A stretch of 64,000 bases of DNA from Ficedula albicollis (GCF_000247815.1 NC_021677.1:8997167-9061166); one strand, 5' to 3'; counted from the stretch's first letter, positions 1-20,899 are shown. Program-made: numbers and translations. Notes: generated by a model from the sequence alone, not told the origin.

Positions 1-6865
<6,865 letters not shown>

Positions 6866-7150
6866 GGTGCGATCGCGGGGATGCTGCGGCTCCGCTGCTC
6901 TCCCCTCCTGCAGCAGCACGGGAAAGAAAACCCTCTGGGATAGCTCCAAAAGATCTTCTGGGATAGCTCCAAAAGCATGCACAAAAAACTAATGAAATTT
7001 TTTAAATCGTTTAAAAGAAGGAAATCTGCGAACAAGTGTTCTCTTTGCGCCGATCCCGAGCTATGGGGAGTCCCTTACAGTAAATCCCACTGCTGGGCTC
7101 GGTGACAGTGGCTCAGCCCCTTGGCACAGCCAGCAGCACCCAGTGACACC

Positions 7151-7172
7151 GAGGAGGAGGAGGAGGAGGAGG
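7151..7172 (+). repeat. GAG trinucleotide microsatellite
   Basis: Seven uninterrupted GAG/AGG units upstream of the GH31-related gene. No coding context supports the translated poly-Glu. Confidence 0.8.
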
Positions 7173-7820
7173 ACACACGTGGCCCAGAGCCCGGGAGGGA
7201 GATGGGGCCGCGGACGATGGGAATCGGCTCCAGCCTCCGCTGCTCCATGGGGTTTGGCATCACTTCCCTGCTCGCTTTGGAAACAGCAGCGAAGAGCCAG
7301 GGGTGCAGGAGAACATCCCAGGGTGGGTCGAGAAAGGAGAGGATGCAACATCCTCTTTCCATCCCCTCTCTTCCCTGGAAAAGTGTTTGGATAACGAGCA
7401 GAGCAAAAGAGCCTGTGGGCAGGGTCTGGGCGCTGGCTGAGCCCGAGGGAACGGGCACCCCCTGTTCCTCCAGGTGAGGGGTCACCTGTGGTGGCAGTTT
7501 GGTGAGGTGGCACTGGCTTGTCCCTGTATCCCGATGGCAGGCTGGGAATGGTGCCACCTCCGCTGGCACAGCACAGCCACTCCCGCGTCACCCTCTTACC
7601 TAAAAGCCGGTTCGGAGATGCTGTCACAGCCCCCGAGGTGTCCTCGATGCTTTTCCCACCAGCAGCAGGTTTCCCTTCTCTTTCCCAGGGCAGTTTTCCC
7701 TCCTGGCCGCGTCCGGAGCCGAAGGAACTTGATCCAGACTAACCCTGGAGGTTACTTAAGCCAAGCTCCCTCCTCCCTCCCTCTCTCCCGCCCGCCCGCT
7801 CCCCTGCAGCCCGCACGTAG

Positions 7821-7822
<2 letters not shown>

Positions 7823-7852
<30 letters not shown>
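7823..7852. repeat. Poly-G run of 30 bases with duplicated 25-base flank
   Basis: The same 25-base segment (starting GCTCCCCTGC and ending GTAGCC) stands at 7798-7822 and again at 7852-7876 around the G tract. This is the same signature as at 6477-6625, in noncoding sequence. Confidence 0.85.
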
Positions 7853-8776
7853 CTCCCCTGCAGCCCGCACGTAGCCACAGGTGGCTGCATCCCCAGCAGG
7901 GGCAGGGCATTAAAAATAGTCCTTTTTAAAGGCTTTTTTTTCCACAGGGGAATCATTTTAAAGGGGTTTCTTTCTGCCAGTTTGCTGAGGTGGCTCTGGC
8001 TGAGTGTTCACTCCACACCTGTGAATCCACACGTGGATGGGAGTCCCTGGGAATGCTGAGCCCTCTCGTTCTCCTGCTTTGGCTTTCGTTGGTGTTATTA
8101 TCCAGTTTTGGGGGATTTTATCCCTGTTCCTACATCACATGAGCCACTGGACCCTCCCTTAGGTTAACTCCAGGGCTGCCAAAATGGATGCTGCCTGCTC
8201 CCAAAACCACAGGGAAGCCGCTTCCCAGGACACTTGCGATCCCCACTAGTACAAAAGCTTTGGAAATCTGAGATTTCCATCGATTTTTCCATGCTCCAGT
8301 CCCCATCCACAGTCATCTCACCATGTCTACAGGTGATCAGGGAAGACTTGGATTTTCTAGGTTACATTACAACATGTTGGCTGCCAAGATATAAAAACCT
8401 TGGGATTTAAAAGTGTTTCCCCATCCTGCATCCAGGCAAAACCCCAGCAATCCCAAGGCCAAAGCTCTGCTCACCCCAGACTCCAGGAGAATCCCAGGAC
8501 AGCCAAATCCACCAGGAAAATTCTCATTTATGGCCCAAATAAGCCCCTGGATGGGGCCTTTCCTCTCCAGGATTGACTTTCCATTGCAGGTGGGACAATA
8601 TCCAGTGTTGGATGGAGGAGAAAATGTTGGATAACATCAGGACAAGAAGGGACTCCAGAGTGGGAGAGGAGATGGATCCAGGATAAGGAGAAAGGATGAA
8701 AAAGGTTTGGATATGAGCTAGGAGACCATGATGTCCATCCCAGAGGGGCTGGGCATCCCCTGGGAACGCAGTCATG

Positions 8777-8970
8777 AGAGGTTCCAGCAAAGCTGTAGGT
8801 GATGGACTCACGGGACCCCAAAACTTGGTAAAATAAAGGGAAAAATAAAAATTTAAAAAAAAAAAAAAAAGGAAGAGGTTCCAGCAAAGCTGTAGGTGAT
8901 GGACTCACGGGACCCCAAAACTTGGTAAAATAAAGGGAAAAATAAAAATTAAAAAAAAAAAAAAAAAAGG
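8777..8970. repeat. 97-base tandem duplication ending in an A-run
   Basis: Two nearly identical units of about 97 bases, each starting AGGTTCCAGCAAAGC and ending in AAAATAAAAATT plus a run of 16-18 A. The near identity means either a very recent duplication or assembly doubling at the A-run. Confidence 0.85.
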
Positions 8971-10069
8971 AAGGAGTGGTGTTCCTTCCACCAGGAGTGT
9001 TACAGGCACTTGAGGGGCCCAATACTCCCCATGACCTGGAAAAGGGGAGGAAGTAGAAGTGAATAAACTCTGTGGTGATTCAGAGACGCTCACCCATAGC
9101 ATCAGCTGGAGCCAATGGAATTTCTTGTGACACTTTAAAGATCCACGTGCCTCAAGGAGAGCTCAGTTTGCCTGCAAAACCTGCAGAAACAGGGCAGAGG
9201 AGAGGTAAAAAGGGAATCTTTGGGATGATCAGGGATCCTGGTACAGTGGGAAGGTTTAATCCTCTGTCCAAGGGGGAGAAAGGGAGGTGGCAGCAGCACC
9301 CAAAAGCCACAAAAGCTGCCCAAGGATTGGGAATTCCCTGTTTCCCACCACAAAATGGGCTGGGAGGGGGGCAGCTGATGAGGCTGTTTGGCTGCAGCAG
9401 CTGAAGGCAAAGCTCTGTCACATGGCACAAGATTAAACCACATCCATGGAATGGCAGAGGGGCCCCCAAGGTGGGATTAGGGAAACCCCGGGATGGCGCG
9501 GATGCAGTGGGATCAGCAGGGACAGGAGGCCACGCCTGGGTGGGACAGCAGGACATGAGGATAGTTTTAAAAACCTTTCCTTAAAAAGCTGCTCAAATCC
9601 CAGGGAAAAATCCTGCTGGAGCTCTTATCAACTCAATATTTGGCCAAGTTTGGGGCCCCCAAACTCTGCACATGGCCCCGGGGTTTTGGCCGAGGCCTCT
9701 CCCACCATTCCAGAGCTCCTGTTTTTTGGGAGGAGGAATGGATCTATCACATCCTCAGCATGAACTGGCTCCCACAGGCAGTGAAACCTCCCTTCGTCTT
9801 CCTCCCACTGCCAACAAAAACCACTTAGCCTTGACTGGCCACAGGGAAAAAAAAATATTTCGGGGTGGCTCCCTGGATTCCAGAAGGGTGTCCTGCCCCT
9901 CTGCTTCCAGAGGTTTTTTTTGTTAAACATTTTAACATCTCCTCCTATGCAAAATGGAGCATCTTCTCCCTCTTCATGACTTCTCAGGGTTGAAAAGACC
10001 TTGAGGTTGCTGTTTTTATATCCAGTGGGGCTTTCTAAGCTCCAGGGCTGCTGAGGGACCTTGATCTGG

Positions 10070-10160
10070 TGGCAGGTGTCCTTTGCCACGGCAGGGAGCT
10101 GGAACTGGATGGGCTTTAGGGTCCCTCCCAACCCAAACCATGCCAGGATTCTGGGATTTG
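10070..10160. mobile_element. CR1-type LINE fragment
   Basis: Contains TGGAACTGGATGGGCTTTAG, GGTCCCTCCCAACCCAAACC and GGATTCTGGGA, the usual tail sequence of avian CR1 elements. Confidence 0.65.
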
Positions 10161-11157
10161 CCAGCCCTCCAGGTTCCCTGGGCCGGGTGGGATGTGGCAC
10201 CTGTGGGTGGACAGTGCCCAGGGGAGGGATGGAATGGGAGGCTGCAAACACTTCTAACTCACCAGCATCCCTAAGCAGAGCTTGAGAACCCAAGCTTTTT
10301 GGTGAAACACCCAGAAAACAGGCACTAAGGGTTATTCCCTTAGTCTGGGAATTTAAGATTTAAGATCACTGTCCCCTAAAAGAGGCTTCCATAACCTGTG
10401 GATCACACTCCTTTCCAGAGTTCTGTCATCACCTTTCAGGCTGGCTGGGAAAAGGGAGATTTTCCACTTTTGTGGGGTTTCACTTGGGAAGGCCCAGCCC
10501 TTTTCATCAATATTTTCCTACAGCCTTTAAGCACCAGCAATTACAGCTGCAGCTTCCCAGCCAGACCCTCCTGGGGTTTCTGGTTTGGGGTTTCTTAAAT
10601 ATTATTATTAAAGAGAAAAGAAATACAGGAAAGCTGTGTGGTTGGCCAAGAGCGAAGGAGAAGTGGTGGGAGCAGCAAAGTGTCTCCAGGACTTGGCATT
10701 TCTCCTGCATTTTCCCCAGTGGGGAGCAGCCTCATCCCAAAACTCTCCCCATGGGGATGGATCCCACCGTACCTCAAAAGCCTCCACCAAACTCTCATTT
10801 TTATCCATTTATTCATGAGATCTACGAGCTGGGAGACACAGGGATGAACCAGAGTGGATTCCCTGAAGCTGGCAACATGGATGGACATGGATATCCCATC
10901 TTTCTGCCCTCACAGAGTTTATCCAAAGGGAAAAGATACCTTCAAAATCCATCCCAGGAATAAACCAGCCACTGTGCCGTGGTGGGTGTTTCTCCTTAGG
11001 TTTTCCTTCCCCTTGCAGTTCCCAACCTTGCCTTTCAGGGCCAGCAAAAGCCTTTGGCTGTGCTGGATTTCTCCGTGCCTTAGAGAGCTTTGGGCTCCTT
11101 ACCGGAGCTGAGCTATTGCTCACATTAAAAGGGAAAAAAAAAAAAAAAAGGCAGAAA

Positions 11158-11628
<471 letters not shown>

Positions 11629-12467
11629 AAAAAAAAAAAAAAGAAAAAAAAGGCAGAAAGGGTGATGTGGTTCCTAAATCCCGAAATCTCAGCCCAGATT
11701 TCCTCCTGGAAAGCAATCCCAGATTTCCATGAACTCCACAGCTGTTTACAAAGCAAAAAAATACGAGCAGCAGGACTTGCACTGACAACGTGGCCTTATA
11801 AACAGGAACAGCCCTTGGAAGCTACCATTGTCCCTTCCCATCCCAGTGTGTCCCCTGAGCCAGGGATCCAGCCTGGATTTCAGGGCTCTTTGTGTCCATC
11901 CAGGCTTTCAAGAGGGTCTCGTGTCAAGCAACAGATTTTGGGCAGGCTGGGGAGCAGCCTGGAGCATCTGAAATAATCCATGGATGGGTAATTTTCTAGC
12001 TGGAAAGTGGCCAGCTCCAGCTGCCAGTTTTGGCTGGTACCGATGGGATGGAAACAACCCCTGTGTATCCCTTACCCCCCTTTTCCCTTCAGGCAAAGCC
12101 TGATATTTTGGGGACAGCAAACCCAAGTCCCTAATGCACAATATCCCATAAAATTTCTAATCTGGGGAGAGAGGAGCCCACTGTGCTGAGGAAAACCCCC
12201 TTCAAGGGGCACCTGCCCCCCTGCACCTCCAAACCCAGTCCAGGTACCTGAAATCCAGGGAATGTTGCAGCAGCTGGACACCCTCAATGCTCCTGCTCCA
12301 AGCTCAAATCCCTCAGAGCGGGGTGAGGGTGCTGATTTGGGATCTCTGGAGGCAGCACCTGCTTGGAAAGGGCTGTTGACAATTCCACTCTCCCCAGGAA
12401 CAGGGCTGTGGTGAGGCCAGATCCATGTGCTGCTCCTCCAGGAGAAGCCTTCAAGAAGCCTCAAACC

Positions 12468-12492
<25 letters not shown>
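12468..12492. repeat. T homopolymer
   Basis: About 24 consecutive T followed by AAATTAAAAC; a possible retroposed poly-A tail on the minus strand, but no parent sequence was identified. Confidence 0.6.
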
Positions 12493-12499
<7 letters not shown>

Positions 12500-14623
12500 A
12501 ACAAGGCACAAACTGATGATAAAAGCTGTGGCTGCGAAGAGAGAGCAGCTGCACCCCACAACCTCAGGCCAGGATTTTGGTTTTCCAGGAAACCCCTTGG
12601 CAGAGGGGACAAAGGGGGATAATCGGGGGCCTTGGCATGCCAGGGAGCTGCTGGGGGTGAGCTCAGTGAGGGAGCTCTTGGAAAGGACCTTTCTGCTTCA
12701 TCTGCCTCTCCCAAGCTTCCCAGAAATCTGGTGAGCACATTTGCAGCCCCTGCCTGCTGCCAAATTCAATCCCAGCCCTGGAGATGCTGTTTGGGTAATG
12801 ATGAGACCAAAATTGCTCCTCATCTCTCCGTGGAGCTGAGCCACAGCAGGCTGGAAAGGTGCAGGACAACCTTGAGGACACCCAGCTGTCCCCAGAGAGG
12901 TGGCACTTCCCAGCTACACACAGGAATAGCCACCCAGGGGATCAGCATGGGACACCCCAGCTCCATCCATCCCTGTTCCCTGGGGGGGTTCTCTCTGGTG
13001 CTCCCCAAGAACAGCTGTGGGTTTTTTGGGAGGGCTCCAAGGCAAACCAAACCCCAGTCCCCATTCCCAGCTTCCATTCCCAAACACCCCTGAAATGTTG
13101 TTTCAGTGGCATTGCCCTGCTTGGCAGGGAAGAGGCTGCAGGTCCCACATCCCCATGGACCCACATGTGCCCTCCAAGGGGCTTTGGGCATCTCCTTTCC
13201 AGAGACCTGCCTTGGACTCACCTGCCCCGGGCTCTCAAACTCCAGGTTCTGCTCCAAGGAAGGCACAGACCCTCCTCTTCCATCTTCTTCTTGTTTTTGT
13301 TCTTCCTTCTCCCTTGCCCAACCCCTGCAGACCTCTCACCACAGGAATTTAGGATTTATGCCCCCTAGAATTCCCCTCCCACCCTCCAAAACCTCTCCCC
13401 ACCCCAATGAACGCTGCATCCTCAAGACCTTCCTTTATAAGGGAGAGGAAACTGCCCCTGGAGAGCCATTAGAGGCTTCCAGTAATTAGCAATTACCAGT
13501 CCTGAAGAGCTGCCCCTGCCTCTCCTAATGAGGTTTGGTGCTAATTATAGCAGGCCGGGCCAGGAGCCCTGGTGAGGGGCCGCAGCGGTGACCACACGGA
13601 GCCTTCTGGATTCCTTGGGATACAAGGAAGGGCTGGGGTTACTCCAGGACAGCGATCCCGGCCGTGCCGAGGGCTCCTCCATTGCCAGGAGCACTGGGGA
13701 TGCTGTTCCAGCCCTGGCCTGGCTTCCTGCTCATGAGCTGCTCCTGTCTCATCCATCACTTGGAATAATTCCTGCCGAATATTGCGGGATTCCGTCATGC
13801 CCGGCTCCAGCCAGCAGCTAAATCCATGCCCCTGGACAAGCCTTGGGGATATTTGGGAACTGAGTGACATGGAATGAGAGCACCCAAATCCTTCATTTGA
13901 CAGGCTCAAGTGTGTGTTCAGCAGCCCAGGGGAGTTTAATCCCTCCTGAGCTCTTCTCCCCCCATCCCAGCACTTCCCAAACTGGCTCTTCTCCAGCCAG
14001 GACAGCACCACCCATCCCAGCTGCCAAATCACAAACCCCCCAACCCAGCTCCCAGTGTTCAATTCCCTTGGGAATGCTATAAACCTCCTAAACTCTTTGT
14101 CCAGCCCCCATTTGAGCTCTGCCCATACACAGAGCCCTGAGCAAATTTTAATTTGATAAATTAAATTTAATTCAATAAAATTGGGATTTTAATGAAGGAG
14201 CTGGGAAGGAGCAGCCCCAAATTGCTTTCCTGGCCCAGCTCCTTGATGGGGCTCATTTTCCCCCCCACAGAAGAATATGGGTGTTGAAGAAATGAAGAAA
14301 AATGGAATATAATGAATCCCCTTCCTTGGATAGACACAAGAAGCACCAGGGAACACCTCTGGGAGCTGCAAGAAGGAAATGGGTGCCTGGGTGGGTTCTG
14401 GAGCAGGCTGGGGAGGTGGGATGAGTGGCTTCCCACCCTGTGATCCTCCAGGGAAGCCTTTTGGGGTGGAGGGAGCCAGGAGGGTGCACGGTGCCAGGGC
14501 TCAGGGAGAGGATAAGGGGGATGCCAGCCCTAATTTAAGGGTGATTCCACACCGTGCATTCCTTTCTTTAAGCTCCCTAACATAACCTATCCTGGGAGCA
14601 CCACGGGCGCTGGGAACTCAGCT

Positions 14624-14629
14624 TTTATT
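14624..14629 (-). terminator. Polyadenylation signal AATAAA of the small GTPase gene
   Basis: TTTATT on the plus strand is AATAAA on the minus strand, about 800 bases past the stop codon at 15424. It is the first good signal seen downstream and implies a 3' UTR of about 0.8 kb. Confidence 0.5.
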
Positions 14630-15423
14630 GTCACAGGACATGGCAGCGGACAATGGGGTCAGCCACGACAGGGGGAGACAGGGGAGTCACACCACAGGGT
14701 CCCAGAAGAGCCACCCCGAGCAGCCACACAGCCCCCAACACCCAGAGGGAGGGGAGGAATACGAGCCACGAGCCTGGCTCCTTCCCACGCCTTTCCTGCC
14801 CCATCCCTGTGCAAAATGAGAAGTCCTCAGCCCGTGCTGATTTTCTCTCCGGGGACAGGGCAGTGGATGAGCAGACAGACAGAGGGACCTGCAAGCAGCT
14901 TCTGCAATCAGCTGTGTTGTGTCCGTGCTACTGAACACAGCCTGGATGGGCTGGAAGGGTTTGAGGATCCAGGGGTTTTGCTCACCAGCCACACCGAGGA
15001 AGCAGGCTCCATTCCCAGGGAATGGCCAGCCCGGGAGCCAGCACAGACCTCGGGGCCACCCAGCATGGTGGGTGCTGGATTTGGGGCACAGACACACCCA
15101 GCCAGCTCAGGGGAGGGGGAAAGCCCCCCCAGACGTGTCTGTGCTGAGTCTGAGCCTCAGCAAAACAGAGCTGAGCCTCCCTCCAAGGATTGTCCCAACA
15201 CCTCTGCAGTCACCTCTGCTCCCCTGCAGCCGTGCCGGAGGGAGAGGAGGGAAAAAAGGGATCGCATAGAAGAAGAAAACCTTCCCTGCTGGCACAAAGC
15301 CCCTTGTAAGAAGAACCCCCAGGCTTTTGTACCCCAGTGCCACCCTCTCCAGCGCTGACCTTCCCCTGCAGAGAGCCGGCACAGCCCCAGCAGCCGCCCC
15401 ATCCCGGGCTGGAGCCGGGCTGC

Positions 15424-18400
15424 TCACTCGGGAATGTAGTCCCTGAAGGAGTTAAAGCTGAGGCTCCGGCCCGCAGAGTTCAGGGTGGAGCTGGCTTGCA
15501 TCTTGGGAATCTTCTCCATGAGCTTGGACACTGTCCTCCTCTTGAAGGAGCCGGGGGAGAAGTGGCCCTGCCTGAGCAGCTCCTGGTAGAGGCTGCTGAA
15601 CACGGCCACCGGCTCCTCGTAGCTGTCCCGCGTGGAGATCTCGTAGAAGGGAATCTTGAGGGCTTTGGAGAGGTTCTCCCCGTCCTCGGTGGACACCATC
15701 CTGTCGAACTGCAGGTCCTTCTTGTTGCCCACGATGACGACGGGCGGCTGCTCGGCGGCGCCGCTGCGCTTGGGGCTGGCGTGCAGGTGGTTGATGAGGA
15801 AGCAGAGCCGCATCACCTCGTCGAAGCTGCAGCGGTCGGTCACCGAGTACACCACGGCAAAGCCATCGCCCCACTTGATCTTCTCCTCGATCTGCAGGGA
15901 GTCCTCCTCCTGGAGAGCACAGGCTTTCTGTTAGAACCGATGGAATGCAACCCCGGGAAACCTCCCGAGGGCGCGGCGCCGTCTCCGTGAAGCGTTTGGG
16001 GACAGCAGCGGTAACTCCGGCAGCCCGGGGCAGGGGTGGGTGGGTTAGGCAGCGTGGCAGGTGGGGATGGCCATCAGCTCTGTGCTGGTGTGGATATTGA
16101 GGGAATCAGTGCTCCCTTGAGCTGCCAGGATGCTCCACTGGCACAGGAAGCACAGCTGTGCCCCGCATGGGAATGGGGGCATATTTACCTGAAGCCACGC
16201 TGTAACTGAGGTTAAACATAAATTCACCAAAACACCTTTTCCCTGAGGTAATCACCGTGACGTTGCAGACACCAGGAATTAGGCCAGTGGAAGAGCAGGG
16301 CCTGCCTTCGCTGGCAGGCTGCTCTGCTCCCATGGTGTTTTCCCAGCTGAGCTCACCTGTCCGGCCGTGTCGAGGATCTCAAAGTGCACCATCTCCCCAT
16401 CGATGACAGCCACGTGCCTGTAGATCATTTCTGGGCAGGACACACAGGAAAGGTGTGTGAGAGAACCCCCAGGGAGCAGCCACAGCCCATCTGGGTGGCT
16501 GAGAGGGCAGCAGTGACCAAAGTGTGAGACCAACAATGGAGGGAGAGGGCCTCCACAGGAGAGAGAGAGGAGGGGATATTTCTGGGACAGTCCAGCAGGG
16601 ACATGGCATAAATGCTCAAAAAAACAACCCAAATGCAAAAAAAAAATAAAAATTAAAACCCCTAAAATCTTAGAATTCATGAGAGCACAGACTCCAGGGG
16701 CTTAATGCTTCCTGTCCCTTAAAAGCCACCTCCCAGCAGATTGGGAAGGAATTCAAGGAACTGAGGAGGAACTGTTGGTTTGATGGTTGGACTCTCAGAG
16801 GTCTTTGCTGACCAAAATGATTATGTGTGATCCCATGACTCTAAATGATTCCATGATCCCGTGGCTGAGCCTGCAGGACTTATCTGTGCAATCCAATGGC
16901 TCATCCCAATAGATTTTCCCTTAATAACAACAGAAAGGGGAAAAGGCATGCAGGATCCAGGGAGGGGTCAGGATGTCCAAGGGCTGCCTGTCTGGGTGAG
17001 GAGGAAGAAGAGGGAGCAGAGCTGGCTCTGCCATGGTGACAGCACCAAGGAAAAGGAGTTTTCCTACCTAGGGTTGGGTCGTAGTCTCCAATGAATCTCC
17101 TGGTGATGAATCGGACGGTCAGCGCTGGGAAAATACACAATGAGCCTCGTTGGAGTCGTCAGTCCTCTGGACTAATTTTTCCTCCTTGCAAGGGCAAAGG
17201 AGCAGCAGGAACAGGCACAGCTCAGGCAATTAAACCCCCTCATCTCATTACGCATATCCCTGCACCAGAGCCTGGCCAGGCAAAGCCCAAATTGCTGGCA
17301 AAACCCTCCCTGGGGCCTTTGGCCACAACATTTTTTCCAGGAAGCTGCTTTGGAAACGCAGTGCTGATGCCTGGAGAGAGAATTTCTGGACAAAGCCATG
17401 GTTGGGAGGGTGAAGAGAGAGCAGGAGTGGAGGGTGGAAGTGGTGCTTCAAGGCGTTAATGATGATAATGGAGATGGGAGTGAAAGGTAGTGGAGAGGCT
17501 GAGAGCTGGCTTGGAAAGGCAACAGGAGTGGAAGGTGAAATTAGTGGAATAGGGGAAAAAATACAGGGGGGAAGGAAACCCTGAAAGAGCCAGGCAGGAG
17601 CACAGAGCCAAGAGGGAGAGGAGGAAGGGAAAACAGACCATGAGTGTGACAGGAGGATAAACCTCACCAGAACCAGGATGTGATGAAAACCCCTCCAGAA
17701 ACAAAAGGGGAAATGAAAAGCCAACACCAAGCTGCAGCAACACTCGGAGCTCCCTTTCCCTTGCAACCCAGGGTGAGTTTGTCCCAGCTGCTCACCAGCA
17801 GATGTTGCTGGTGTCCTGCCCTCACAGATCCATACCAAGCCCATCAGGATCTGTGTGTTTTTCCCAGCAATGTGGAACCTCACATGGGTCAGGCTTAAAT
17901 AACCTCAGAAGGGGAAAGAGGGATGAAGGAACTTCTCCTGCCTCCCACACCTGCTTGGCTCCTCTTTGGGGGTTTCACCACCCTCGTACCCCTCCAGTCT
18001 GTCTCTGGGTTTAAACCTGCCCAGCAGGGAAATGATTTGAAGAAAAAAGCAGGTAATTTAGCCAAACTGCTCTGGGGAGATAACCAGGGATCCCGCAGGA
18101 GGCACCTACAGGCACCTTCAAAGAGGCGATGGAATTATCGGGGGGAGCAGGACGAGGTAGGCTCGGTCTCTAGAAAGCACCTGATTGTGTGTCATATGTC
18201 AGGCAGCCACCCAAAGCTGGAGCACATGGTGTGGGATGAGAAGAGGAGCCAATTAGATTGATTAAAAATTGGCTGGAGCGCAGGAACACGAGGGGAGCTG
18301 CCAGTGGGGGAAGCGGCCGCAGGCGGAGCGGCCGCGGCCACCCAGCCTTATAAGGAGCTTTTTCTCCCCATCCTGAACATCAGTCACCTCGGGAAGGGCT

Positions 18401-20636
18401 TTCCTTGGAGCCGAAAGGGTTAATCGTGCTTTAAACGTGGGCTGGGGGGGATGGCTGCGGGCCCAAGGGGTGATTTACCTGCCAGGAGCCAGGCTGGGCA
18501 CCTGGGGATGGCACCGAGTGCTCGCCCACGTGCTGCCCTGTTTATGCAGCTGCGGAGCGGCTCCAGCGCCGATCCATCTTCGCTCCACGTGCTGCAGGCA
18601 GAGCTCTGCTCCGGGTTATGGCAAAGTTTACACTGGGCAGCAGCAGCAGAGGACAGCACAAGCCCCAGCTGGGCTGGATTTCCAGCCTCCGCCGCTGATT
18701 CACACAGCCCTGATCCTTAAAACCACACGGCTGCACCCAAACCCAGCCCTGCTCGGAGAGTCTCGGGTCACCAGATCCTGAAGGTTTCCAAACTGCTCCA
18801 AAAATCCTCAAATTCTTACTGAGAATCAAGGGTTATTTTTCCCTTTTGTAGCTGCCCACACAGGATTTGCCCTTTGGTCGTTCCCACCCCTCAACTCTCC
18901 CGACCTGTCTCTGTATCCCATGGATGCAGCAGCTCGTCCCGGGGATGCTCCAGAGCGGGGCCCGCTCACATCCTGCCGGGATGAAATCCACCTTCAGCCT
19001 CCTCTCCTTCGCAGCCTGGCCAGGAGAGATGTCACCTCCGCTTGGGGACACGGCTGCCTCCCCCGCCCTCCCCACAGGAGCTCAGGCGATGATGCTGCTG
19101 CTCTTGGCTCCTTCCTCGCCTCTCCCACACTCGATCCATCACCTGGGATGCCCCCTGCCAGCTGGGCAGGGACAGCAGGACAGGTGTCCTGGGGGTTGGC
19201 GGGCAGCCGGACCCGGCAGCTCGGGCACAGCCCCCGGGGAAGGTGACACGATGTCCCCTGGCAGGGGAGGACGTGCGGAACAGCGCCCAGGGGACACAGA
19301 TGGGGAGGGACTCGCTCAGGGGGGCTGCACGCCTGCCGTTCCCGGGGGCTGCTCCCTGTTGCTGGCACGCTCCACGTATCGATTACCTCCCTGTGCCCCG
19401 ATTCCACGGCCAGTGTCACTGTCACACTGTCACAAACCCCGCTGCTGCAAGCCGAACCTAACCGGAGGAACTTTTAAAGACCCTCGTCACGACCCCACCA
19501 TAAAGCCCGCAGCTACCGAGCCCAAAAGCTGCCAGGAATCTGCTGTGTGCCGGGTGGGATGCCCAGCAGCGGGGGGCACACGAGTTTGGGGTGTCCCCAA
19601 AGGCTTCGTACACCCCGGGCAACCACCAGCTCCATCGGGGCCAAACGCCCCGAGCACCCCGGAGCTGAGCCCCACCGCGAGCTCCAGAACTGCTCAGGGA
19701 GAGCTGGGAGCTGCTTCCTTCCGTTTAATCAGAGAATTAGGATTTTTCGTTCATGCCGGTTGCAATTCCAGCGGCTCCAGCCCGGCACAGGTGCCACTGC
19801 TGTGATGCCTTCCCTTTTCCAGAGGGGCAGGATATTCGCTGTCCCCAAGGGCACGGCAGCATAGCTGTGTGCCCACATGGATCATGGATCCACAGCTTTC
19901 CCTGCCTCTGACCCCAGTCCTGGCACTCTGGGTGCTGCAGGGGATACCTTTGCACCCAAGTGCTCACAGCTCGCGATGGAGGAGTGGGAAATTGGGAAGG
20001 ATGATCCCCAGGATGAAGGAAGGAGCTGAGGTGCTCGCAGCACAGTATCCCAAACCCCTACCTCAGCAGGCACAGACGGAGAGCGCCGAACACGGCACAG
20101 GGAAAGGGACTTTTCCTGAAGGAAAACAGCCCGGGGCTGTGGAGGAGCTGCCGTGGGCGCTGGGAAGGAGCAGCGAACTCCTCTCACCCGGGAAAACCCA
20201 ATCCCGAGCCCGGCTTTTAGGAAAGTTCTCCCGGTCAGTGATGTCCAACCCGGACTCCACGCAGCCGGGGACCCCTCGGGCAAGGGAAAGGAGCCTCGGT
20301 GCAAAGGGTCCATGTGGGAAACTCGAGGGGAAGGAAACTCAAAACCCAGGGGCTGGGGGGGCATCGGGAGAATGTCCCTCGTCCCGGCTTTCTAAGGGAC
20401 ATGGGAAGGTTGGTCCCTCTGGCCGGAGGGAGAATCCCAAGGGGATGCCAGGGCATAGCAGAGGGATGCAGCAAGATGCCAGGGAGGTGCTGGGGGGATG
20501 CCAGACGGATGGGGGGGACATCGGGGAGCCCCGTCCTACCTGTCTTGCCCACGGCGCTCTGTCCCAGCACGACGAGGCGCAGGGTGCGGGCCGGGCTGAG
20601 GCTCACGGAGCGGCGCAGGGGCCGCGGGAAGCTCAT
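15424..20636 (-). CDS. Ras-like small GTPase, RERG type, four exons, 237 residues
   Basis: Minus-strand exons 20636-20540, 17124-17068, 16430-16357 and 15909-15424 join in phase with GT/AG borders to 238 codons including the stop. The G1 loop is GQSAVGKT (about residues 25-32), switch I is YDPTLEMIYR, G3 is DTAGQ, G4 is NKKD and the G5 position reads STR. After G3 come WGDGF and VVYSVTDRCSFDEV, close to RERG's WGEGF and VYDITDRGSFEEV. The protein ends DYIPE, so there is no CAAX box and no prenylation signal, as in RERG. The roughly 60-residue tail is rich in basic residues and serine. Such proteins bind and hydrolyse GTP and act in signalling or growth control; partners cannot be read here. 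The paralogue is not certain, so no symbol is given. The start is the ATG at 20636 in a GC-rich exon, 24 residues before G1. Confidence 0.85.
16745..16862. mobile_element. Degenerate CR1-like fragment in intron 2 of the GTPase gene
   Basis: TTGATGGTTGGACT, GAGGTCTTTGC and a repeated ATGATTCCATGATCC resemble a decayed CR1 3' tail. Weak assignment. Confidence 0.4.
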
Positions 20637-20890
20637 CCCGGAGCCGGGCCGGGGCTGCCCCGGGATCCGCCGCTCCCCGCTCCGCCGGGCGCTGCTCCGC
20701 CGGCTCCGCCCCGGGGGCCGGGCTGGGCTCAGCCTCGGCTGATGCCCTCCTCCTCCTCCTCCTCCTCCCCGGCCAGCGGAGGCGGTGCTCATGCCGTCCC
20801 GGAGGCGGTTCGGGAGTTGTGCCTCAGTTTCCCCGCACGCAGCAGCGGCGCTTCCCGGAGTGGGGAAGCTGCTCCTCGCAAAGCGGCAAA
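20520..20890 (-). promoter_or_regulatory. CpG-rich promoter and first exon of the GTPase gene
   Basis: Dense CpG and GC surround the start codon at 20636, with a GGA/GAG trinucleotide run (about 20748-20770) in the presumed 5' UTR or promoter. No TATA box is evident, which fits a CpG-island promoter. Confidence 0.5.
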
Positions 20891-20899
20891 GCCATTTGG

